Source: Metabacillus malikii | GTDB taxonomy: Bacteria > Bacillota > Bacilli > Bacillales > Bacillaceae | DNA: 64,000 bases | Direction of reading: 5' to 3' | Assembly: GCF_030813355.1 (NCBI RefSeq) | Contig: NZ_JAUSUD010000021.1 | Span: 31,871 to 95,870, forward strand | Part shown: one piece after another, positions 1 through 8,338 of the stretch | Numbering within the stretch: position 1 is the first letter of the stretch | Layout of the letters: each line of letters starts with the position of its first letter | Notes under the pieces: generated by a model | The model's input: the letters and a program-made list of their open reading frames with translations, nothing else | Databases searched by the model: none | Told to the model about the DNA's origin: nothing | Position numbers and translations under genes: made by a program

Positions 1-233
1 AAAATCTTGGCTTTTCATTGAGTGAAATATATATATTACTTGGAGTTGTCGATAATGATGAAGTTCGCTGCAAAAATATATTTGAATTTGTATCAAAAAA
101 AGAATTAGAAATTCAAGAACAAATTGCAGATTTAAAGCGTATTGAGTCAATGTTAAAGGACTTAAAAAGTCGATGTCCAGATCAAAAGGCAATACATCAA
201 TGTCCTATTGTTGAATCTTTGATTTTTGATTGA
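1..233 (+). CDS. merR: MerR mercury-responsive regulator (C-terminal part)
   Basis: The window opens inside this gene; the frame is open from base 3 and reads in with GFSLSEI, the usual start of the MerR dimerisation helix region. The long coiled helix and three cysteines (VRCKN, then SRCPD and HQCPI) match the Hg(II)-binding cysteines of mercury-type MerR. The family represses and, with Hg(II), activates the mer promoter by DNA distortion. It lies 25 bp upstream of merA on the same strand, so the two probably form one operon whose operator lies outside the window. The DNA-binding domain cannot be seen. Assignment rests on the cysteine pattern and the merA neighbour. Confidence 0.85.
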   Translation, partial: NLGFSLSEIYILLGVVDNDEVRCKNIFEFVSKKELEIQEQIADLKRIESMLKDLKSRCPDQKAIHQCPIVESLIFD

Positions 234-258
234 TTTTTAAATAGAGGAGGAAGAAAAG

Positions 259-1905
259 GTGAAAAAATATCGGATTAAAATCAACGGAATGACCTGTACA
301 GGCTGTGAACAACATATTTATGCTGCTTTAACCAACATAGGTGCTTTAAATATCGAAACCAGTTTTAGACGTGGTGAATCGGTATTTGAAATACCAGATG
401 ATGTTAATGCTGAAAATGTAAGACAAGCAATTAAACAAGCAAAATATCAACCAGAAGACATAGAAGATATTTCAACACAGAAGCTAAAAGATATAGAGTT
501 AGATATTAAAAGTGATTACGATTTACTTATCATTGGTTCAGGCGGGGCAGCTTTTTCTGCTGCCATTAAATCAATTGAATATGGGGCAAAAGTGGGGATG
601 ATTGAACGTGGAACTGTTGGTGGAACTTGCGTGAATGTTGGTTGTGTTCCATCAAAAACACTTCTTAGAGCAGGAGAAATCAATCATATAGCAAAAGCAA
701 ATCCATTTATAGGGTTACAAACATCTGTTGGAGAAGTCGATTTAGCCTCTTTGGTGAAGCAAAAGGATGAATTAGTTAGCGAACTTCGAAATCAAAAATA
801 TATAGACTTAATTGATGAATATGGTATTGATTTAATAAAGGGTGAAGCAAAATTTATTGATGAAAATACAGTTGAAGTAAATGGGGAGAAACATTCTGCT
901 AAACGCTTTTTAATTGCAACAGGTGCTTCACCATCAATACCAACAATTTCAGGACTTGAAGAAGTAGATTATATTACAAGTACAACACTACTTGAATTAA
1001 AAAAGATGCCTAAGCGATTAACAGTAATGGGTTCAGGCTATATCGGGTTGGAACTTGGGCAACTGTTTCATAATTTAGGTTCAGAAGTAACTCTTATCCA
1101 AAGAAGTGATTGTCTTTTAAAAGAATATGATCCAGAGATTTCAGAAGCTGTAGAAAAGGTTTTGACAGAACAAGGTATAAACCTTTTGAAAGGGGCAACT
1201 TATGAGCGTGTAGAGCAAGTTGGAGCGGTAAAAAAGGTTTATGTAACGGTAGATGGCAAGAAAAAAGTTGTGGAATCAGAACAACTACTTGTTGCAACAG
1301 GAAGAAAACCAAATACGGATTCTTTAAATTTAAGTGCAGCAGGGGTTGAAGTCGGAAAACGAAATGAAATACTGATAAATGATTATGCCAGAACAAGTAA
1401 TCAGAAGATTTATGCAGCAGGAGATGTAACATTAGGGCCGCAATTTGTATATGTAGCAGCCTATGAAGGTGGGGTTGTTGCTGATAATGCGATTGGTGGG
1501 TTAAATAAAAAATTAGATTTATCAGTTTTTCCTGCTGTCACATTTATAAATCCATCCATTGCAACAGTTGGTTTAACAGAGAAAAAGGCAAAAGAACAAG
1601 GCTATGAAGTAAAAACATCTGTACTATCTTTAGATTCCGTTCCAAGAGCATTAGTAAACCGTGAAACGACAGGTGTATTTAAGGTTGTTGCTGATGCTAA
1701 AACATTAAAAATTCTTGGAGTTCATATTGTATCTGAAAATGCAGGTGATGTGATTTATGCAGCGACATTAGCAGTTAAGTTTGGTTTAACCGTGGAGGAT
1801 TTAAAAGATAGCCTTGCACCATATTTAACAATGGCAGAAGGACTAAGACTAACTGCTTTTACATTTGATAAAGATGTTTCGAAGCTATCTTGTTGTGCAG
1901 GGTAA
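259..1905 (+). CDS. merA: Mercuric reductase
   Basis: This cytosolic flavoprotein reduces Hg(II) to volatile Hg(0) using NADPH. The protein of 548 residues has an N-terminal heavy-metal-associated domain ([10 protein letters not shown], about residues 10-20), an FAD-binding Rossmann motif ([11 protein letters not shown]), the redox pair GGTCVNVGC (cysteines about 124 and 129), an NAD(P)H-binding motif ([12 protein letters not shown]), the second FAD motif (YAAGDV) and the diagnostic C-terminal vicinal cysteines SCCAG. All catalytic features look intact. The start is GTG at 259, eight bases after an AGAGGAGG ribosome binding site; the next gene follows after 32 bp. It is the last complete gene of a mercury-resistance operon. 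Confidence 0.95.
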   Translation: MKKYRIKINGMTCTGCEQHIYAALTNIGALNIETSFRRGESVFEIPDDVNAENVRQAIKQAKYQPEDIEDISTQKLKDIELDIKSDYDLLIIGSGGAAFSAAIKSIEYGAKVGMIERGTVGGTCVNVGCVPSKTLLRAGEINHIAKANPFIGLQTSVGEVDLASLVKQKDELVSELRNQKYIDLIDEYGIDLIKGEAKFIDENTVEVNGEKHSAKRFLIATGASPSIPTISGLEEVDYITSTTLLELKKMPKRLTVMGSGYIGLELGQLFHNLGSEVTLIQRSDCLLKEYDPEISEAVEKVLTEQGINLLKGATYERVEQVGAVKKVYVTVDGKKKVVESEQLLVATGRKPNTDSLNLSAAGVEVGKRNEILINDYARTSNQKIYAAGDVTLGPQFVYVAAYEGGVVADNAIGGLNKKLDLSVFPAVTFINPSIATVGLTEKKAKEQGYEVKTSVLSLDSVPRALVNRETTGVFKVVADAKTLKILGVHIVSENAGDVIYAATLAVKFGLTVEDLKDSLAPYLTMAEGLRLTAFTFDKDVSKLSCCAG

Positions 1906-1937
1906 ATGTGAATAAATTAATATCATCGGAGGTATGT

Positions 1938-2267
1938 ATGGATTATTGTGAAAATATGAGACAAATGATTGGGAATTCTTCACTAATTATTGTTCGCCCA
2001 AGTGTAGCTATTGTTAATAAGATAAAAGAGTTAAAATTATTTGGTGTCTATTCAGGAAAGGAATTAATAAATCGTGTCGAGGAAAGTGGAGATGAGTATC
2101 AAACGGTTGCAATTGGTTATTTATGTACCAAGTACGAAGGAGAAATAACACCTGAAAGCAACCAAGGAATAGAGGCACAATTTTTTGGATTAGATCATTT
2201 ACCTGACGAGATTGACCCTTTTACTAAAGACAAGTTAGTTGGGGTAAAAGGTCAACTTGAAAAATAA
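1938..2267 (+). pseudogene. Nudix hydrolase remnant lacking the Nudix box
   Basis: The readable protein (109 residues) begins at ATG 1938 behind GGAGG and resembles a Bacillus Nudix hydrolase: an N-terminal strand (IIVRPSVAIVN) and a C-terminal half (KELKLFGVYSGKE ... FFGLDHLPDEIDPFTKDKL). The two halves are joined directly at VAIVN/KIKEL. The central segment that should carry the catalytic Nudix box (G-x5-E-x7-REUxEExGU) is absent, while the frame is kept. I infer an in-frame deletion of roughly 35-40 residues, making the product catalytically dead. It is probably cotranscribed with merA. Confidence 0.6.
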
Positions 2268-2288
2268 AACTCACTTATTAGGCCAAGG

Positions 2289-2326
2289 GGCGAATGCTTT
2301 ACTTTATAATAGCATTGCCTTTTTTT
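2289..2326 (+). terminator. Rho-independent terminator after the mer operon
   Basis: A GGC-AATGCT / AGCATT-GCC stem with a 12-base AT-rich loop is followed by seven T residues. It lies 22 bp after the Nudix remnant and probably ends the merR-merA transcript. Confidence 0.7.
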
Positions 2327-2402
2327 GTTTACGTAGAATATTGTGAAGTATCACACCTTAAAGTAATGGGGCGAGATAGCTTATCCTTTTTATATTTATT
2401 TC

Positions 2403-2725
2403 TTCTTGTTTCTTTATTCTTTTTTCTATTATATGTAGCTGTTACTTTCCTCTTCCCCATGCTAAAAAGTCGGTACCTACTGCTAAATAGTTGGTATCCA
2501 AACTGAAAAGGAAGCGGGAAGAGCTGCGGGCAAACAAATATGTATGTAACATTTACTCAACTGCAAAATCAATCAAAAATCGGGCTGGATCCAATCGTGA
2601 TTCAGTCCTTTTCTTTTCGTCCATTACTCCTTCAATCCCTTGTTGAATAAGGGTTTCAATCGTTTCTCCAATACAAAAATCCGTAGGATTTCCAATCTCT
2701 ATTCAGTGTGTTTCCTAACTGTAAC
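2403..2725 (+). repeat. Dispersed structured repeat, copy A (long form)
   Basis: The first 206 bp match copies at 14427-14623 and 17408-17627: a T-rich start (TTCTTGTTTCTTTATTC), a GGTACCTACT / AGTTGGTATCC hairpin near 2473-2500, and a GGCTGGATCC...GATTCAGTCC hairpin near 2583-2608. The tail (2609-2725, ending TTTCCTAACTGTAA) is shared with 11580-11722. All copies have the same orientation. A short open frame ending LLNSWYP runs through three copies; I see no sign that it is a real gene, and a structured noncoding or mobile repeat explains it better. Confidence 0.7.
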
Positions 2726-3355
2726 GCCATCATAAATTGCTACAATTCCATTCTTTTCTCCTGAATTCTTTCTTCCATTACGGAACATCTTTTTAACATT
2801 GTCCGAATATTCTATACAACCCAGAACGGTAAAAAGGGGCGGAAATCGGGTGTTTTGGGGAAGAACTATAAAGCAGAATGGAAAGAAGAGGAAGGGCGAG
2901 AAAAGAGGGATGGGGCTTTGAGCCGCAAGGGTTTGAGGGGAGTGAGAGGGAGGGAAAGTGAGGGAAGGACTTTTTAGCAGTTGAATAAAAAAGCATGAGC
3001 AAAAGTGTGAAAGAAAGCGGGGATAATGATTCCTTAACCCTTAAATCTACTACCGTTATTATTATTGCGGAATCAGTGTAAAATCGTTACACAAATGAGG
3101 AAAAAGCATGGGAAAAGCGGGAATGTTATTAATATTTAAGGAAATGTGGGAAAGGGTGAGGAAAAGGTGCGAAATCAAGGGTTTGAGGAGGATAGGGTGA
3201 GGAGCGAAAGTGGGAACGGTATTATTAATTGGGGACATAGTAGAGGATAAGGGTTAAGGAATAAGGGAAATAATGAATATGTTTCTTAAAAATGGTGCAA
3301 AAATAGGATATATGTTAGTAAATCTAAATTAACTTTTTAAAGGGGGAATTTATTA
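2726..3355. other. Intergenic region, strongly purine-rich plus strand
   Basis: No convincing gene is visible. From about 2830 to 3280 the plus strand is dominated by G and A runs (for example GAGAGGGAGGGAAAGTGAGGG), with motifs such as GGACATAGTAGAGGATAAGGG near 3232 that recur in similar form near 3985. A ribosome binding site for the next small gene lies at the end (AAAGGGGGAA near 3340). Confidence 0.5.
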
Positions 3356-3559
3356 ATGGGCTTTCTTCTAATTGTTGATGTTTTTAATAAGCAAGAGGCT
3401 TATTATGTGGATGATGCTGATGGGGTATATGAAAGAGTTAATTTCCTTTTAAAAAACAACAGAAATAAAGATGACCTAAAAGTATTTAAAATACAAGAAG
3501 AGATTCCTGTTGAATACTTTTTGAATGAGGAATATAGGGATTATTTAAGGCGTATTTAA
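3356..3559 (+). CDS. Small hypothetical protein (67 aa)
   Basis: I do not recognise this protein. It starts at ATG 3356 behind a strong AAAGGGGGAATTTATT ribosome binding site, which supports real translation. The product is small, acidic to neutral and soluble, with an N-terminal hydrophobic strand (FLLIVDVF) and a charged remainder. No membrane segment or metal motif is seen. It precedes another small gene on the same strand by about 85 bp. Confidence 0.55.
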   Translation: MGFLLIVDVFNKQEAYYVDDADGVYERVNFLLKNNRNKDDLKVFKIQEEIPVEYFLNEEYRDYLRRI

Positions 3560-3644
3560 CTTATCAAAAACCGAGGAATGAAGAAAGTAAGAAAAGGTAA
3601 ACCTTGGGGCAAAAAAAGTCACCTGATTGACGGTTGTAGGAGAT

Positions 3645-3827
3645 ATGGTGTTAGAACATCAAGAATATCACGATGGACTGAATATGCTTGTCAAAGATGT
3701 AAATGCAGAAATAGATGGTAGAGATTTAATGGAATATATAGAAGAGGAATTAGAAGTTGAAGGTTTTAAAGACATTAGCTTTAATATTGGAGATGGACAC
3801 TGGATAACTGTACACAAAAAAAGATAA
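3645..3827 (+). CDS. Small hypothetical acidic protein (60 aa)
   Basis: I do not recognise this protein. AGGAG at 3638-3642 is two bases before ATG 3645 and five before GTG 3648, so the start could be either; the frame is open to TTG 3627. The product is acidic (EYIEEELEVEGF) with a C-terminal strand ending in HKKR. It forms a possible two-gene unit with the preceding small gene. Confidence 0.5.
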   Translation: MVLEHQEYHDGLNMLVKDVNAEIDGRDLMEYIEEELEVEGFKDISFNIGDGHWITVHKKR

Positions 3828-4127
3828 GGCAAGAGATTAAGGATTGAGTAGCGTACCGATGATAAGCCATTCGGTTCTTTTTTGTGTGCATTAAAAAGTG
3901 TCGAAAAAGAGAGAGGATGGTTTGAGTTAAATTGGGGAGATAAGTGTGAATAAGAGGAAAAGCGGGGAAGAACTTAATTTCAAAGAGACATAGTAGGAGA
4001 TAAGGGTAAAGGGAAAAGGTCGTGATAACGGTCTCAGCAAACGTGATTATTCAGACATCTTGTTTTCAATAACAAAAAAGACGTAGAAATAAGATAGAGT
4101 TACTCCTATTTTTACGCCAATTATTAA
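3828..4127. other. Intergenic region with second purine-rich block
   Basis: Between 3890 and 4015 the plus strand is again G/A-rich and contains a GACATAGTAGGAGATAAGGG motif resembling the one at 3232. No gene, RNA or terminator with a clear T-tail is seen. Confidence 0.4.
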
Positions 4128-4631
4128 TTATGAAATAAATTCTATCTGAACAAAATCATAGTCACTATCATCATTTTCATAATATTCTTCTGGGACATCT
4201 CCTTTTGGAAGATGTGTAATATTTATTGATGTATCAATTTCCAAATCATGATAGAGCTGAGTTAATTCTTTATGTAAATTATCAAGTTGTTGACGTTCAG
4301 TTTCGCTAAGTCTATTTTTATAGGAATCAGATACATCTGCAGTTCCTTTCAACTTAGCCTCATTTTCAGAAATAATAACCTCAGAATAAGGGTCAATATC
4401 AATTTCCTTTTCCTTTATAAATGGAAATTGATGAAAAATCAAATCCTTTAACATTCGAAGTGGAATATTGAGATAATCACTAAAGATTTCTGAACGTAAT
4501 GTGTCTTCAAAATCAACACTTTCAAGGTTTATATATTCTCCATCCCAAGTTGCTACAATCTCATCATGTTCCTCATACAGTGCGTCTTTTATTTCTTCCA
4601 ATAATTGCTCATCAATTCTCTCCAGAAACAT
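4128..4631 (-). CDS. Hypothetical acidic protein
   Basis: I do not recognise this protein. It is a soluble acidic protein of about 167 residues with helical segments (RIDEQLLEEIKDALYEE; SETERQQLDNLHKELTQLYHDLE) and an acidic C-terminus (ENDDSDYDFVQIEF). I chose the ATG at 4631 because ATAGGAG precedes it by seven bases; the upstream ATG at 4661 has no good ribosome binding site. It lies just left of the ISL3 element and runs away from it. No catalytic motif is seen. Confidence 0.5.
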   Translation of the reverse strand: MFLERIDEQLLEEIKDALYEEHDEIVATWDGEYINLESVDFEDTLRSEIFSDYLNIPLRMLKDLIFHQFPFIKEKEIDIDPYSEVIISENEAKLKGTADVSDSYKNRLSETERQQLDNLHKELTQLYHDLEIDTSINITHLPKGDVPEEYYENDDSDYDFVQIEFIS

Positions 4632-4795
4632 AAAATAACTCCTATCTATAATTAATTCCATTCTACTAAGACCTGCATTAAGTTAAAATGGTCAATATTT
4701 ATATTTTTATTTTTAGTCAGATTGAAAATTATATACATTCTGGTGGCTCCTTAAAGGGTAATCAGAACCATAGGACAAAAAATAAGTCATTTTTG

Positions 4796-4829
4796 TATTT
4801 TTGGGGTAATCGGAAAATAGTGTGGAAAG
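4796..4829 (+). repeat. ISL3-type left end with 8-bp target duplication
   Basis: TATTTTTG (4796-4803) is followed by the inverted repeat beginning GGGTAATCGGAAAATAG and continuing TGTGGAAA. The same eight bases follow the mirror-image end at 8072. A degenerate copy of the end (GGGTAATCAGAACCATAGG) lies just outside at 4756. Confidence 0.85.
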
Positions 4830-4833
4830 AGGG

Positions 4834-6171
4834 TTAAAAAGTACCCTCTTCCATAGCTTTAATTAGTGTGGAAAAATCAGCACCATAAATTTCTTTATAC
4901 ACCCATTCATAACCAGTTTGTGACCAACCTGGGAATTGACCAGGTAACATTTTTCCAAACGTAACTTCCACTTCTTTGAATTTCTTTTTCTTTTTAACTT
5001 TACGATAGCCTTGAGTAAACAAAATCTTTGCTCTAAGGGCTTCAAAAGAGTAACCACGACCAACATGGTTCATTGTCTTAATTAAACGATTTAGGGACTC
5101 CTTATAAGCGTTTGTAATGGGATAATTGAAATAGTTAAATATTTCCTCTTCCCAATTATTCATAGCCTTCATCAGATCTTCAAAATAAGTTATTAATTCT
5201 TTAGGTATATTTGAAAGCCAATTTTGATAGAGTTTATAGGCATCGTTGATTGATTCGGCTTCATAGATGTTAAAGAATTGCTCTTTGAGTTCATAAGCCT
5301 GTCCAAGCAATGGAAAGTTTTGAGTCCATACTTGTAACTTTATCTGGTCATCAAAGTCTGTTAAGTCTTTACTCCTTGTAAGAAGTACATAACGATCTCT
5401 CATAAGTTGTCTGCGTTCTTTTACTGACACATTTTGACGGTTAGCTTTTCGGATTTTCTCTAAGGCTTCATTGGCTAATTTAACGACATGGAATTTATCA
5501 ATTACGATTTTGCATGTGGTATCACTGTGTTAACCGCACTCTTATAAGGATTCCACATATCCATTGCTACAAGTTCAATTTTATCAATGTTTTGGATCTA
5601 TGAAAGGTAGCTGATAACAGTTTCTTTATTTCGTTTTCGTAAGATGTCAATTACTGACTTGTTTTCAACATCTGTGATGACACAACGATAGTTTTTAAGC
5701 AAATGGATTTCATCAATACCAAGCCATTTAGGAGTTCTAAAATCAGTTTGGGTTTAATCTCATCAACGTAGTCATTAAAGATGTTTCGTACAGTTTTCTC
5801 ATCAACGCCAATCTCTTCTGCAACACTGGTAAACGTTTTTTCAAGGCTTGCTTCCTGAATCCAATTAATTAGCCTATTAGTAACAGAACGATTGACATCC
5901 ATATCTGGAAGATTTTCAAAAAATGTTTCATTACATTCCCTACATTTGTATCGTTGGCGATTGACATAAATACCGACACGTTTTGCGTGCATTGGTAAGT
6001 CATAGAACAATTGTCTTTTCTTTAGTGTTTATATAAATTTGCAACAGTACCACATTTTGGACAATGAGAGGGAGACAAAGAATTAGTCTCCACCAGAAAT
6101 CGGTAATCATCCTCACTCTCTTTCATATCCAGAATATTAAGTTTCTGGATGTTAAGTATATTGTTTAACAT
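4834..6171 (-). pseudogene. tnp: ISL3-family transposase, frameshifted
   Basis: The gene starts at ATG 6171 (MLNNILNIQKLNI). The fragments give the full ISL3 layout: zinc-finger cysteines (CPKCG, CRECN), a helix-turn-helix, then the DDE domain with GIDEIH, MDMWNPY and SFEALRAK carrying the expected acidic residues. The frame is broken at least three times by single-base losses (after LYKH near 6025, at LILE/TPKWLG near 5740, at HAK/IVIDKF near 5510), and a stop codon interrupts the stretch after VISYLS. The DDE residues persist, but no complete protein can be made, so transposition would need an enzyme in trans. Confidence 0.9.
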
Positions 6172-6270
6172 TTATGTTTCCTTTCTTTACGTAACAAAAT
6201 AAAAAAAGCAGGCTAATATCTTATCGTTTTTTCATTATTGCCATGGTCAGTGAAGATTGTAATAAATAAC

Positions 6271-6993
6271 TTATTCTAATGCTTCCTGTATATACTTATA
6301 TAATGCGGCATCCATCCCAAACTGCAAACCATTATTAGGGTTTTCTGCATGGAATTTTTCAGTTTGTTTTCTTAAATCACGGTCATGCCCTGTGAATGAG
6401 TAGACAATGTCACCCCATTTTTTTGCTAATGCTTGTACCTTACTACTCTTAGGCGGTGTTCCATTTTCTTTTTCTAATTGTATTCTTTTCATAATCATTT
6501 TAAATTCCTGTTCTACTTCTTTTAAAGTATCTTCATCATATTGATCATAATAATGTTTCATGATGTCTAATTGCTCTTTTGTAAAGTATTTTTCTTGATA
6601 CATTTTCATTGCTCCTAATAGTTTTGTTAATCCCTCTACGGACATTATTTTTTTACTATGAATTGTTTTTAAAGCACTCTCTAATTCATATAGTAGATTT
6701 TGTTGAACTTTTATATCTCTTTTTATACGTGTTATTTGGGTTTCAATAATATTTGTGGCAAAACCTTTTTCTTTTTTCGTAATGACAGACTTTATATCAT
6801 CTAAAGATAACCCAATTTGTTTTAAAGCTAAGATCTGGTGTAGCTTGGACAAATCCAATTTTGTGTAAAGCCGATGTCCAGACTCTGTATATTTAGAAGG
6901 CGAAAACAAATCAATTTGATCATAATATCTTAAAGTTCTTATCGTTAAGCCTGTTAATGATGCGATCTCTCCTACTTTCCAGTATTCTTTCAT
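6271..6993 (-). CDS. MerR-family regulator with TipAS-type ligand domain
   Basis: This is a 240-residue transcription factor. Residues 1-70 form the MerR winged helix (WKVGEIASLTGLTIRTLRYY, GHRLYTKLDLSKL), followed by a long dimerisation helix (about 75-115) and a C-terminal TipAS-like domain (about 120-240; KYFTKEQLDIMK, WGDIVYSFT). TipAS domains of TipA/Mta-type activators bind drug-like ligands. It lies 32 bp downstream of hsp33 in the same orientation, inside the ISL3 element, and probably activates the promoter at 7931-7961, which drives both genes. It has no cysteines suggesting a metal sensor. The ligand is unknown. Confidence 0.85.
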   Translation of the reverse strand: MKEYWKVGEIASLTGLTIRTLRYYDQIDLFSPSKYTESGHRLYTKLDLSKLHQILALKQIGLSLDDIKSVITKKEKGFATNIIETQITRIKRDIKVQQNLLYELESALKTIHSKKIMSVEGLTKLLGAMKMYQEKYFTKEQLDIMKHYYDQYDEDTLKEVEQEFKMIMKRIQLEKENGTPPKSSKVQALAKKWGDIVYSFTGHDRDLRKQTEKFHAENPNNGLQFGMDAALYKYIQEALE

Positions 6994-7025
6994 ACATAAT
7001 TCACCCTTATAAAATGTATTAACCT

Positions 7026-7895
7026 TTACTTCAAAAGTCCTTGAATTTCATTATAATTGAAGCGATATGCCCTTCCACAGATTTGACAGGCTGTATTAAT
7101 AGGCTCTTGATTATTAATTGCTTGTTTTAATTCACCCTTACTTAAAGAATAGAGCATCCCGTAGAACATTTCTTTGGAGCATCCACAGAAAAATTGGATA
7201 GGGCTATATCCTATAACTTTTACATCCTTAAATAGCCTACTTAGCTTTTCTTCAATATTGTTCTTGCTATATTTATTCAAACTGGCAAAGAATTCTTGAT
7301 TTGAATTAACCGTGTGTTCTACTTCACCAATAAGGTCTGGCGTAGCACCAGGAAGCAATTGAGCATATACAGCATTGCTGAATTGAATACAATTGTCATT
7401 TCCAAATCTAATATTGGCTTCTATATATGTTTGAATTTGCTCACTCTGAATAAAATAATGTGAAATATCATCGTCAATGTTTCGGTATGGCATATCAGTT
7501 ATACCAGTAAATTGATTCATAGACGAGCCTTTTATCACACGAATAGTTCCCTTATGACCAATAAGGCGATCAAGCGATATTTTATTAATATAATCAGCAG
7601 GGGCTTTCAGTAATTCTCCGTTGAGATAACCACGGACATTTCCTTTTGCATCTGCATCGGCAAAAACTTTAAATTTGGGGTCACTCATTGTCATTTGGAG
7701 ACTTATTCTTTGAGCCCCTTTTAAGGATCCTGTAATTATGCTCATTACTGAAATGGTTTTTCCTAATGTAAGTTTAAGAATTTTATTCGTTTCTTTGTTA
7801 AGGCTAAGAATTTCATTAATTAATTTTGTATTATCAACAAAATACAAACGAACTTGATTGTCATAAATTAGTGTCTTAACAATTGTATTTTCCAT
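7026..7895 (-). CDS. Hsp33-like redox-regulated chaperone
   Basis: The 289-residue protein has the length and layout of Hsp33, a cytosolic holdase activated when oxidation releases zinc from four cysteines. The N-terminal domain is recognisable (ADADAKGNVRGYL; GHKGTIRVIKG), and the C-terminal zinc site has FCGCSKE followed by ACQICGRAYRF, so all four cysteines are kept. It is the first gene after a MerR-type promoter and the main passenger of the ISL3 transposon. As its core is quite diverged, it is probably a mobile paralogue rather than the housekeeping hslO gene, but whether another copy exists cannot be judged here. Confidence 0.85.
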   Translation of the reverse strand: MENTIVKTLIYDNQVRLYFVDNTKLINEILSLNKETNKILKLTLGKTISVMSIITGSLKGAQRISLQMTMSDPKFKVFADADAKGNVRGYLNGELLKAPADYINKISLDRLIGHKGTIRVIKGSSMNQFTGITDMPYRNIDDDISHYFIQSEQIQTYIEANIRFGNDNCIQFSNAVYAQLLPGATPDLIGEVEHTVNSNQEFFASLNKYSKNNIEEKLSRLFKDVKVIGYSPIQFFCGCSKEMFYGMLYSLSKGELKQAINNQEPINTACQICGRAYRFNYNEIQGLLK

Positions 7896-7930
7896 TTTAC
7901 TTTTCCTTTCTATTATTCATTGTTAAGTAC

Positions 7931-7961
7931 ACTATAAAACATAACCTTACGTAAGGTTCAA
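7931..7961 (-). promoter_or_regulatory. MerR-type promoter with 19-bp spacer
   Basis: Read on the minus strand: -35 TTGAAC, a 19-base spacer, then -10 TATAGT, 36 bases before the hsp33 start. The perfect palindrome AACCTTACGTAAGGTT (7943-7958) overlaps the -35 and fills the first part of the spacer. An over-long spacer with a dyad is the hallmark of promoters activated by MerR proteins, so the co-encoded regulator is the natural candidate. Confidence 0.8.
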
Positions 7962-8046
7962 GTCCAAATACAAATTTCATGTATTATTGGTTTCCACATG
8001 ATTATCCGTTTTAGTTGTTTTTTTACATCAAAATTAAAAATTGTTG

Positions 8047-8080
8047 TTTTCCACACGAAAATCCGATTACCCTATTTTTG
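8047..8080 (-). repeat. ISL3-type right end with 8-bp target duplication
   Basis: TTTTCCACACGAAAATCCG continuing ATTACCC (8047-8072) is the inverted partner of 4804-4829, followed at once by TATTTTTG (8073-8080), identical to the duplication on the left. Confidence 0.85.
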
Positions 8081-8099
8081 TTTATGATCGTCCAAAGTT

Positions 8100-8309
8100 T
8101 TATTTGTTTTTTTGCACCAAGTCTTTATCAAATTTCACTTTTTGTATCACTGGGTTATCCTCGGAATAAATCTCAACTATTGCTGTGATCCAATTGTTTT
8201 TCTCATTAACCTGACGATTACCGAAAACCCACAAGCCAACCTCTTCTAATTGTTTAATCTGCTTTGTTAGATCATTCTCCAAATCAAATCTTTGGCTGAT
8301 CTCAATCAT
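8100..8309 (-). CDS. Hypothetical protein, probably a 5'-truncated fragment
   Basis: I do not recognise this protein. The readable part (about 69 residues from ATG 8309) is soluble and charged (DLTKQIKQLEEVGLWVFGNRQ; NNWITAIVEIY). The open frame continues upstream of the ATG for about ten codons in protein-like sequence (LVADVLDIWN) up to about 8338, where a stop appears. This suggests loss of the N-terminus at the same point where the opposing ATPase gene loses its start. The ribosome binding site before ATG 8309 is weak. Confidence 0.4.
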   Translation of the reverse strand: MIEISQRFDLENDLTKQIKQLEEVGLWVFGNRQVNEKNNWITAIVEIYSEDNPVIQKVKFDKDLVQKNK

Positions 8310-8338
8310 ATTCCAGATATCTAATACATCCGCAACTA

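Larger units (their letters stand above)
4804..8072 (-). mobile_element. ISL3-family transposon carrying hsp33 and a MerR regulator
   Basis: A 3269-bp unit is bounded by inverted repeats reading GGGTAATCGGA-xxxT-xG-TGTGGAAA from each end and by a perfect 8-bp direct repeat TATTTTTG (4796-4803 and 8073-8080). Eight-bp duplications and GG...GTGGAAA ends are typical of ISL3 elements. Inside, on one strand, are an Hsp33 gene, a TipA-like MerR gene and a decayed ISL3 transposase. It is therefore a transporter IS with passenger genes. A second, degenerate end-like sequence (TTTCCACATGATTATCCG, 7991-8008) lies inside the right end and may be a subterminal transposase site. Confidence 0.85.

Noticed and set aside
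2294..2506. Open frame of 70 residues ending LLNSWYPN, with relatives at 14393 and 17404
   Set aside because: The frame is carried by a dispersed structured repeat; starts differ between copies, there is no consistent ribosome binding site, and hairpins explain the conservation.
2793..3002. Serine/proline-rich minus-strand frame
   Set aside because: It is the complement of the purine-rich block; its composition follows from base bias, and no ribosome binding site is seen.
4756..4780. Second left end of the ISL3 element (GGGTAATCAGAACC)
   Set aside because: It resembles the end but is degenerate, and only 4804 has the matching 8-bp duplication; it may be a relic of an earlier insertion.
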